Positions 1 through 5,890 of a stretch of DNA of 6,607 nt are shown piece after piece. The DNA is taken from positions 1 to 6,607 of the forward strand of contig JALHEL010000149.1 in NCBI GenBank assembly GCA_022837205.1, read 5' to 3'. Numbering within the stretch: position 1 is the first letter of the stretch; each line of letters begins with the position of its first letter. The position numbers and the translations under genes were made by a program. The DNA comes from Leptolinea sp. Its GTDB lineage: Bacteria; Chloroflexota; Anaerolineae; Anaerolineales; Anaerolineaceae. The notes below the pieces were generated by a model. It saw nothing but the letters and a program-made list of their open reading frames with translations. It was not told where the DNA came from and searched no databases.

Positions 1-2
1 TG

Positions 3-974
3 TTTCCGAATCCGCCCATCAACGTTCCTAAGGACGGTTACCAAATCAGTGTCGATATCCAACTTGAATCGAGCTGCCCCGGTTGCGGTCCCGGAATCCT
101 GTTTAGTTACCAAGAGAACGGTAACTTCTATTTCGCCGGAATAGATCCGAATGGAACCGTCGCTGTCTATGCCAAAGAGGATAAATGGACACCGCTCAGT
201 GACAATGTCCCGATTAAAGATTTTGATCCATCCCGGAAAAATAAATTAACCGTTATCAATGACGGGGATAACTACGAAATTCGAGTTAATGATATCTCTT
301 TGATTCATATAACAGACAGCCGTTTCCGGGGGGGCATTTTCGGATTACTCATTCAGGGAAAAGAAAAAACAAATACTGCTACCCGCTTTGATAATCTCAC
401 TCTCATGAAGAAAAAGTCCGCTCAAACGGCCGAACAAGGCAAAGAAAAAACCAACGTTGAAATTAAGACCGAAATGGAGAGTGAAGCCCCCGCTCGTTTG
501 AATCAAGTTATTAATCCGATGAATGATTTTTATCCTCCTCAAGAAAAAGTCGCTTTTACAAAATACTTTTTAGATTTTTCAAGCCCGATCACTTTTTGGA
601 GAGAAGGGCGAGGAGATATATTCTGCCTGAAAGAATCCGATGAAAAAGCCTGCGTCTTTATTATTCGACATTTTAGCAGTTGGAATTCTCCCGAAGATGC
701 GACTGTTGATATTCTCAATAAATATTCTCAACAGGTAAAGGATTTTGAAATTTACGACCAGCACGAAACTTTTTCGGCAGATGGATACCCTGCTTATTGG
801 GCCGGTGCTCATTTTTCGATCGACGGGAAAAATTACGAAACCGGTCATCTGTTCGTTCAGGTTAATAACGAAATCTTTCAGATTATGTCCTATGCGACGA
901 GAGGAATAGTTGAAAAATATCGTCAGGAACTGAATCACATAACAGAAAGTTTTTCACTGTCACGATCGGAATAG
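3..974 (+). CDS. C-terminal part of a protein with a concanavalin-like jelly roll and a PsbP-like domain (5' end outside window)
   Basis: The reading frame is open from the window edge, giving 323 visible residues that end in TAG at 972-974. A TTG at 300 falls in the middle of the first domain and is not the real start. Visible residues 1-131 read as a LamG/concanavalin-like jelly roll: alternating beta strands, 'FSYQENGNFYFAGID' in the middle, and the closing pattern 'YEIRVND...FRGGIFGLLIQG...RFDNLTL' typical of such domains in bacterial surface or regulatory proteins. A 'CPGCGPG' cysteine pair lies in an early loop. A lysine- and glutamate-rich linker follows (about 135-165). The last ~155 residues resemble the PsbP/DUF1795 fold: 'DGYPAYWAGAHF', then 'GHLFVQVNNEIFQIMSYAT' and a final helix ending 'ITESFSL'. 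The precise function is unknown. The missing N-terminus may hold a signal peptide, membrane anchor or kinase/zinc-ribbon region. A gene end and strong terminator follow at once, so this gene is probably unrelated to the sugar locus. The jelly roll call is fairly secure and the PsbP-like call is tentative. Confidence 0.8.
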   Translation, partial: FPNPPINVPKDGYQISVDIQLESSCPGCGPGILFSYQENGNFYFAGIDPNGTVAVYAKEDKWTPLSDNVPIKDFDPSRKNKLTVINDGDNYEIRVNDISLIHITDSRFRGGIFGLLIQGKEKTNTATRFDNLTLMKKKSAQTAEQGKEKTNVEIKTEMESEAPARLNQVINPMNDFYPPQEKVAFTKYFLDFSSPITFWREGRGDIFCLKESDEKACVFIIRHFSSWNSPEDATVDILNKYSQQVKDFEIYDQHETFSADGYPAYWAGAHFSIDGKNYETGHLFVQVNNEIFQIMSYATRGIVEKYRQELNHITESFSLSRSE

Positions 975-1008
975 TTGAACTTGCAAATTCCCTCATAAAT
1001 TCATCGTA

Positions 1009-1065
1009 GCGATGAGCCATCGGTCTCTAAAGAGAAAAATCGATGGCTCATCGCCGTTTTTGTTT
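1009..1065 (+). terminator. Strong rho-independent terminator
   Basis: A perfect 14-bp stem (GCGATGAGCCATCG at 1009-1022 pairs with 1041-1054) encloses an 18-base loop. The loop can form a small inner hairpin (TCTC 1024-1027 with GAGA 1032-1035). The stem is followed by CGTTTTTGTTT at 1055-1065. It begins 34 bases after the stop at 974, so it ends that transcript. The other strand has no U-run after the stem, so the terminator acts in one direction only. Confidence 0.93.
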
Positions 1066-1101
1066 CATTATAAGAATCAGGCCTCTTTTTCGAAAGCCAA
1101 A

Positions 1102-1141
1102 GAATAAATCCCTGCTCGAATCCAAATCGTTGGGTTTATTC
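1102..1141. repeat. Imperfect inverted repeat in the spacer
   Basis: GAATAAATCC (1102-1111) pairs with GGGTTTATTC (1132-1141) with a single G-U wobble, leaving a 20-base loop. No U-run follows on the + strand, so it is not an evident terminator. It may be a structured RNA segment or chance in AT-rich DNA. Confidence 0.3.
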
Positions 1142-1163
1142 GTAGGATCGTAATTTATACGAA
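1139..1163. promoter_or_regulatory. Clustered TCGTA/TACGA half-sites, possible regulator binding site
   Basis: TTCGTA (1139-1144) and TACGAA (1158-1163) form an inverted repeat with 13 bases between the arms. A further TCGTA at 1148-1152 gives an inner inverted repeat with a 5-base gap to 1158-1162. The cluster lies about 35 to 60 bases upstream of the -10 box at 1197, where an activator or upstream repressor site could be. No regulator family can be named from this. Confidence 0.25.
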
Positions 1164-1173
1164 CGATATCGGT

Positions 1174-1209
1174 AATAATTTTCTCGAGGTTTCATCTATA
1201 ATTCAATAA
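1174..1209 (+). promoter_or_regulatory. Candidate promoter of the YesL-type gene
   Basis: TATAAT at 1197-1202 is a perfect -10 box. With a 17-base spacer the -35 position would be 1174-1179 (AATAAT), a poor match to TTGACA, so the promoter may be weak or need an activator. Transcription would start near 1209, giving a leader of about 45 bases before the ATG at 1255. Confidence 0.4.
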
Positions 1210-1220
1210 GAAAGCAGTCA

Positions 1221-1230
1221 TAACCGGTTA
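1221..1230. promoter_or_regulatory. Palindromic operator candidate, LacI/GalR-like
   Basis: TAACCGGTTA is a perfect 10-bp palindrome centred on CCGG. It lies about 12 bases downstream of the predicted transcription start and just before the ribosome binding site. LacI/GalR-family repressors commonly bind CG-centred palindromes of this kind in sugar-use genes, and a site just after +1 would suit a repressor. No LacI gene is visible in the window, so the link is inference. Confidence 0.4.
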
Positions 1231-1242
1231 AAAGAAAGAATC

Positions 1243-1248
1243 GGAGGT
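1243..1248 (+). promoter_or_regulatory. Ribosome binding site of the YesL-type gene
   Basis: GGAGGT lies 6 bases before the ATG at 1255, a near-ideal Shine-Dalgarno site that fixes the start codon. Confidence 0.85.
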
Positions 1249-1254
1249 ATATCA

Positions 1255-1917
1255 ATGACGAAGAAGTCAAAAAAGACTAAACCGGATTTTTCTCTTCCCG
1301 AATCAGGTCGGAAAAGAACATTTATCCTTTATACCGAGAACTTTTTCGAACTCATTAAGCTCAGTTTGATTTTTATCCTCTTTTCGTTGCCTGTTTTTAC
1401 TGTTTTTGCATCGGCGACAGCTATGAATTATGTCATCTCAAAAATAATGAATGATCGATTGGTTTTTATTTGGGATGATTTTATTAAGGCATTCAAATCA
1501 AATTTTTTACGAAGCACGCTTTACGGCATTCTTTCTTCGATTATATTTATTATATTGATCATGGGGTGGAATATCAGTATTTTCCTCGGAGTAATTCTGA
1601 TCCTGCATACAGTGTATTTTTATCCGATCCAGGCTTGGATTGATCTACCTTTTCGGTCTGTTGTACGAAATGCGATGCTGATTCAATTTGTTGCTTATAA
1701 AACCACCTTAAAAATTTTCCTGATTTTAATCATCTTAATTCCGTTTATTTGGATTTTTCGTCCCATCACCTATTTTCTGATCCCATTTTTCTCTGCCACA
1801 ATCGTCTTCCTGCTGAATTCATATGCCATGCAACCCATTCAAAAGTACCTGATAATAAAAAAGCCGGAGGAAGATCCGGCTTTCAATGACTCGGATGACA
1901 TTCATATCAATATTTAA
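1255..1917 (+). CDS. YesL-like DUF624 family integral membrane protein
   Basis: This is a 220-residue membrane protein. A basic N-terminus (residues 1-21, rich in K and R) is followed by about five hydrophobic segments at roughly 33-56, 87-104, 106-124, 152-168 and 171-189, and then by a hydrophilic acidic tail. The segment 'NFFELIKLSLIFILFSLPVFTVFASATAMNYV' holds the DUF624 hallmarks: an N-terminal helix, then 'SLPVFTV' and a small-residue patch. 'DDFIKAFKSNF' after it corresponds to the family's F..aFk.nf loop. The length suits the family (about 200-220 residues). YesL-type genes are usually found beside CUT1 sugar transporters and glycoside hydrolases, as here, but their biochemical role is not established. 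The gene has its own promoter and operator candidates and converges on the mannosidase operon. Its AT-rich composition is explained by the many Phe and Ile codons. Its last codons carry the terminator of the opposite operon and overlap the mannosidase stop. Confidence 0.85.
   Translation: MTKKSKKTKPDFSLPESGRKRTFILYTENFFELIKLSLIFILFSLPVFTVFASATAMNYVISKIMNDRLVFIWDDFIKAFKSNFLRSTLYGILSSIIFIILIMGWNISIFLGVILILHTVYFYPIQAWIDLPFRSVVRNAMLIQFVAYKTTLKIFLILIILIPFIWIFRPITYFLIPFFSATIVFLLNSYAMQPIQKYLIIKKPEEDPAFNDSDDIHINI
1854..1883 (-). terminator. Rho-independent terminator of the mannosidase operon, inside the YesL-type coding region
   Basis: Read on the - strand, AAAGCCGGA (1883-1875) pairs with TCCGGCTTT (1868-1860) around a 6-base loop. 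The GC core is followed by a run of six U (1862-1857), partly shared with the stem, and then AUU. It begins 23 bases after the mannosidase stop codon (1907-1909). On the + strand the same stem is followed by only three U and then C, so it would be weak in that direction. It is encoded within residues 200-210 of the YesL-type protein. Confidence 0.8.
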
Positions 1918-4900
1918 CTTTTATCGTTTTGATCTCAAAGGGCTGAAAAACCAGATTTGGATCGCAATCACATATCGGTTGTTCCATCATGTTACAAACC
2001 TGCAGCGATTGAATTTGGAACCCCGCATGAAGTTTCGTTGAAGTGAAAGAGCCTTCAGATTCATAAATCCTTGCGATAAAAGCTTTTTCGGAATCTTCGC
2101 AGGGTTTAATCGTCTCGATGATAACATTCGCCGCATCCGTCGTCAACAAGGGTTCCGTGCTGATATTCGTCCCTCTTATCGGTAGCGAAGGGTAATTAAA
2201 GCAATAAGCGGGAAGGATAACTTCTTTTGCGCAGTAGCCGCCGGTATGAGGGAAAAAGCCATAACGAAAACGATAAACTCCAACATCTCCGCGTTCATCC
2301 GGCCGCGTACCGCCTTTAGCCAACGAAAGACCGATCAATCCGTCTCGAACGCCGACGCCATATTTGCAATCATTCACCACCGTGAAACCAAAAGCCGGTT
2401 CACTGAGATCGACGTATTTATGACAGCACACCTCAAACCGCGCCTGCTCAACGGTATTGTTTCGAGTGGTTGTCCTTTTGATGTTGCCGAATTGAATATC
2501 AAATGTCGCAAATGGAACTGAAATGGTCGTATCAAACAACACTTTTAGCAAATAATGCGGATCGCGCCAATCTAATCTAACATCATATTCGATCAAAGGA
2601 GATTCGGCATAAAAAATCTGATCAACGTCAATTTCCGAATTACGACAGACCTTATATCGGGAACGAATTCTCAATTCCACTGCACCGTTTGAAACAACCT
2701 CTCGCGAAATCAGATTCCCTTTTTCCGCTTTCAATTTCAACTCATAATCGGCATCGATATCCCAGCCATCCCATTTTGCCGGAACATCTTCTGTGGAAGC
2801 AAAAGTTCCGAACGGGATGCCCCGGCATAATTCCCGATGATTGGATTTGTCAATCATCGAACAAATATATCCGTCTTCATCGAATTGAATCCAAGCAAAA
2901 GCCGTTTCCAACCGGTTTCCGTTCAGAAGAAACGGTGTCTCAGCGGATGAAATACCGGGTTCGAGCTGAAAAGCTGTCCGGCAAAAAGGCTTTTGCGATA
3001 ATCCCGAAACTACCAATTTCGTTTCATTATCCAAATTCACGATTTGCTGGGTTTTCAATTCACCCTTCGGATCCGTATACATTTCTTCCGTAGGGATCTC
3101 AAAGGGGTTTTTGTGCTCAAACCCCAAAGGATTGAAAACCGCGTCAAAACACGCTCTTCTATTATCAGATAATAAAATCTGATCGGTCATTTCAGCGGTT
3201 GTCTCCAAGAGCGAATTCGTTTCGGCAATGGATTGATCATGGGCTACTGCGATACAACTTCCCGGTAAAATATCATGAAATTGGTTTTTCAGTAAAATTT
3301 CCCACAATTGATTTGTCTTCTCAACGGAGGCAGCTCTGCCGGCTTGAACAGCCTGAACGGTTTCAAGCAGCTCAAGATTATGAAGCGCCACTTCACTTTT
3401 CCGATTATTCTTTTTAATCTGCTGCTTGTTGGTTAGCGTCCCGCGATGCAGCTCCAGATAGAGCTCTCCTTTGTAGCGGGGAAGATGCAGATAAGTCTCC
3501 TCGATGTGCTTCATAAACCCTGAGACAGAACTGTAATAGGTTTTGGGGCAACCTTCCAAATCCTCCGTTCGCCGTGCCGTTTCGATCATTTCCGCGGTCG
3601 GACCGCCCCCGCCATCCCCATATCCGAAGGCAACCAGCCGTTCGCTGCAATCCTGTTTATTGATCAACCCGTCTTCGTATTGAATGCCGTTGACTCGCTC
3701 CAATAATCCCTGCGGATCCGCCCAAGTATCCATAACAAATAAATGAGCAAGCACCTGGCTATGATCGATACCTTCCCAAACAAAGGTGTTATACGGAAAT
3801 CGGTTAGTGTCATTCCATGCCATTTTCGTGGTCAGGAAATATTTGATCCCGAATCCGCGCATGATTTGAGGAATTGCCGCCGAATATCCAAAAGTATCCG
3901 GCAGCCAGAAGCAATCGGATAATATGCCGAATTTCTGCAAAGTATATCGTTGTCCCCATAAGAATTGCCGGATAATCGATTCCCCGCCTGTAATATTACA
4001 ATCACATTCGACCCAGACACCCCCGTTCACTTCGTATCGTCCGCGGGCGATCATTTCCTTCATCACGGAAAAAATCTGAGGATAATTTTGTTCGATCATC
4101 CGGGAATGCAGCGAAGCACTTTGAATAAATCGATATTCCGGATAATATTCCAACATACTGAGTTGATTCGCAATAGTTCGGGCATTTTTTCGAATCGTCT
4201 CGTTGACCGGCCACAACCACGCGGTATCCATATGGGAATGCCCGGTCAATGCCGCCACCGGAGCATTTGTTCCGTTTTTTGCGGCAAGCGCCGGCTGCAT
4301 GATCGAACGAGCTTGCCGGAGAGAATCGATCCAGTCATCGTATTCGGCATCCTCGGGAGAATACAAAATCACTCGATGAACTTCCGTCAACACATTCATG
4401 ATTTCCGCCCGGCGAAAAGATTTTTCATCCGACATTTCCGCCAATTGAATCAATACGCGAAGATCACAGATAAAATCTGCCACATCCCATACTTTTTCAC
4501 AGATTTCAATCGGTCCGCACGGATACATGAAATCGCCTCGTTCAGCGGTTTCAAAAGGCAAACATCCGATAACATAATGGCCGGCATAAAATTCGATGGC
4601 CAATTCGATCGTTTCGGCAGGATCGGCTTTTCGACAAATAGGACTGCAAAAATGATTTCCGTGGCGGGTCACCACGATTTTGGTCGCAAACGCTCCGCGC
4701 GGCTCATTGTTAATCCACAGCAGTCCCTCATATCCCCCCACCGAAGGCTTCACATAAAGCGTTTGTCCGGCTGATTCGGGCCGTGGCGTGTAGCTGCCTT
4801 TAAACCAGCAGTTCATCCATTCCCCGCCCCATTTTTCACCCGGATCGGAGAACAGCGCATCATCCGGAACCGAGCGGACGTGTTCTTTTGTTTGATAAAT

Positions 4901-5005
4901 TCGATAAGGAAGACGATCGATCGTTCTGAAAACATATGGTTCGAAAACCGTCAGACATCGTTTCAATTTATAGATCATCTTGGCATTTTGCATTTCATTG
5001 AGCAT
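1907..5005 (-). CDS. Alpha-mannosidase, glycoside hydrolase family 38 (cytosolic MAN2C1-like type)
   Basis: This 1032-residue zinc-dependent retaining alpha-mannosidase should release mannose from alpha-mannosides in the cytoplasm. Residues 1-250 form the N-terminal beta domain seen in long GH38 enzymes ('EWMNCWFKG', 'YEGLLWINNEP'). The catalytic GH38 domain spans about 250-510, with 'GHSHMDTAWLWP' (zinc ligands H258 and D260) and 'FWLPDTFGYS' (nucleophile and zinc ligand D370). 'GGVWVECDCN' and 'GYGDGGGGPT' (461-470) also fit the bacterial branch. The helical mid-domain follows, including 'NQFHDILPGS' with zinc ligand H577. Beta-rich C-terminal domains run from about 620 to 1032. The length is close to that of human MAN2C1 (1040). 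There is no signal peptide, and the roughly 27 cysteines suit a cytosolic enzyme. The start is fixed by GGAG 9 bases upstream, and an in-frame TAA at 5029-5027 rules out a longer form. The gene follows two sugar permeases by 36 bases, in the same operon. Family and catalytic residues are secure. Linkage preference (1,2, 1,3 or 1,6) cannot be read from sequence. Confidence 0.96.
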   Translation of the reverse strand: MLNEMQNAKMIYKLKRCLTVFEPYVFRTIDRLPYRIYQTKEHVRSVPDDALFSDPGEKWGGEWMNCWFKGSYTPRPESAGQTLYVKPSVGGYEGLLWINNEPRGAFATKIVVTRHGNHFCSPICRKADPAETIELAIEFYAGHYVIGCLPFETAERGDFMYPCGPIEICEKVWDVADFICDLRVLIQLAEMSDEKSFRRAEIMNVLTEVHRVILYSPEDAEYDDWIDSLRQARSIMQPALAAKNGTNAPVAALTGHSHMDTAWLWPVNETIRKNARTIANQLSMLEYYPEYRFIQSASLHSRMIEQNYPQIFSVMKEMIARGRYEVNGGVWVECDCNITGGESIIRQFLWGQRYTLQKFGILSDCFWLPDTFGYSAAIPQIMRGFGIKYFLTTKMAWNDTNRFPYNTFVWEGIDHSQVLAHLFVMDTWADPQGLLERVNGIQYEDGLINKQDCSERLVAFGYGDGGGGPTAEMIETARRTEDLEGCPKTYYSSVSGFMKHIEETYLHLPRYKGELYLELHRGTLTNKQQIKKNNRKSEVALHNLELLETVQAVQAGRAASVEKTNQLWEILLKNQFHDILPGSCIAVAHDQSIAETNSLLETTAEMTDQILLSDNRRACFDAVFNPLGFEHKNPFEIPTEEMYTDPKGELKTQQIVNLDNETKLVVSGLSQKPFCRTAFQLEPGISSAETPFLLNGNRLETAFAWIQFDEDGYICSMIDKSNHRELCRGIPFGTFASTEDVPAKWDGWDIDADYELKLKAEKGNLISREVVSNGAVELRIRSRYKVCRNSEIDVDQIFYAESPLIEYDVRLDWRDPHYLLKVLFDTTISVPFATFDIQFGNIKRTTTRNNTVEQARFEVCCHKYVDLSEPAFGFTVVNDCKYGVGVRDGLIGLSLAKGGTRPDERGDVGVYRFRYGFFPHTGGYCAKEVILPAYCFNYPSLPIRGTNISTEPLLTTDAANVIIETIKPCEDSEKAFIARIYESEGSFTSTKLHAGFQIQSLQVCNMMEQPICDCDPNLVFQPFEIKTIKVKY

Positions 5006-5011
5006 AAAATT

Positions 5012-5019
5012 CTTCTCCG
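5012..5019 (-). promoter_or_regulatory. Ribosome binding site of the mannosidase gene
   Basis: CGGAGAAG on the - strand places GGAG (5018-5015) 9 bases before the ATG at 5005-5003. Two other GGAG motifs lie upstream in the same 36-base gap (5026-5023 and 5039-5036) but are too far from the start to serve it. Confidence 0.75.
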
Positions 5020-5041
5020 AGTCTCCTTATAAATTCTCCGA

Positions 5042-5887
5042 TCAACCTTTTACCGCGCCGGCTGACAGTCCTTCGACCATATATTTCTGAGCGAAAGAAA
5101 ACAGGAAAATTGTGGGGATCAGCGCCATAATTGTCCCGGCTGCCATCTCACCCCATTTAATATCATATTTCAATATCAAAGCATTCAGTCCCACCGGAAT
5201 CGTCTTATAAGCATCGACGTCAATGAACATCACCGCCATAAATAATTCATTCCATGAGTTGATAAAAGCAAAAATGAAAGTCGCTGCGATCCCGGGAAGC
5301 ATAATCGGCACGATGACGGAAAATAACGCCCGTAGTCTGCCGCAACCGTCAATTTGGGCAGCCTCCTCAATTTCCGATGGAATCGAGGCAAAGAAGCCGC
5401 GCAACGTCACCACGGAAAATGGGATCATCATGTTGGTATAAAGCAGCATTAATGTCGATAATTTATTAATCATCCCAAATTTCGAGAGCATTTGATACAA
5501 AGGTGCCAACATGATAAAAGCCGGGACCATTTGCGTTACCAAGAAAAACAACAGAACGGTTCCCCGACCTTTGAATTTAAATCGCGTAATCACATAGCCC
5601 GCCAAAATTCCGATAAAAACCGCACAGACAGCCGCAACGCCGGAAACAATGAAGGAATTCATCATATAACGCCCGAAGTTCCCCTTCCAAAGCATTTCCT
5701 TATAATTCACCAGAGAAGGGGTTTCCGGAAAATACTTTACCGGAAAAGCGTAGATTTCTCCCTGAGAAGATTTCAAGGAAGTCATCAGCATCCAAAAAAA
5801 AGGAAAGATGACAATAATCAGATAGACTCCCAGAACAATGAATTTGATTGTCGAAAGAATCCGGCGTTTTATTTTTCGAGATTTCAT
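5042..5887 (-). CDS. CUT1 sugar ABC transporter permease, MalG-type
   Basis: This 281-residue inner-membrane permease is one half of the channel of a carbohydrate ABC importer. It has six probable membrane helices (about 14-36, 75-98, 110-130, 143-165, 200-222 and 247-268). The EAA loop contacting the ATPase reads 'EEAAQIDGCGRLRALFSVIVP' in part (E174 to P194), with the conserved G at 181 and L-P at 197-198. 'IFPFFWMLMTSLKS' near the N-terminus and the C-terminal 'GLSAGAVKG' are hallmarks of the MalG/UgpE/LplC branch. The ATG at 5887 is chosen because GGAGG lies 8 bases upstream, and the full length matches the family (about 275-300). The gene starts only 3 bases after the upstream permease stops, so the two should be translationally coupled. 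The adjacent mannosidase suggests that the cargo is a mannose-containing oligosaccharide. No ATPase gene is visible; many CUT1 systems share a MsmK/MalK-type ATPase encoded elsewhere. Confidence 0.95.
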   Translation of the reverse strand: MKSRKIKRRILSTIKFIVLGVYLIIVIFPFFWMLMTSLKSSQGEIYAFPVKYFPETPSLVNYKEMLWKGNFGRYMMNSFIVSGVAAVCAVFIGILAGYVITRFKFKGRGTVLLFFLVTQMVPAFIMLAPLYQMLSKFGMINKLSTLMLLYTNMMIPFSVVTLRGFFASIPSEIEEAAQIDGCGRLRALFSVIVPIMLPGIAATFIFAFINSWNELFMAVMFIDVDAYKTIPVGLNALILKYDIKWGEMAAGTIMALIPTIFLFSFAQKYMVEGLSAGAVKG

Positions 5888-5890
5888 CGT

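Noticed and set aside
579..938. 119-codon - strand frame opposite the PsbP-like region
   Set aside because: The + strand frame runs open from the window edge with plausible domains. The - strand frame has no ribosome binding site or family likeness that I can see.
1130..1160. Alternative promoter TTGGGT with TTATAC
   Set aside because: The spacer is 19 bases and both boxes are weak. The TATAAT at 1197 is a much better candidate.
3965..4774. Long open frame of 269 codons on the + strand opposite the mannosidase
   Set aside because: It lies wholly antisense to the GH38 catalytic and N-terminal domains, has no recognisable motif and is rich in R, H and I as expected from a shadow frame.
4913..4924. 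12-bp palindrome ACGATCGATCGT near the start of the mannosidase
   Set aside because: It lies within the codons for residues T-I-D-R and consists of repeated GATC/CGAT units frequent in this DNA, so it is probably a coding coincidence.
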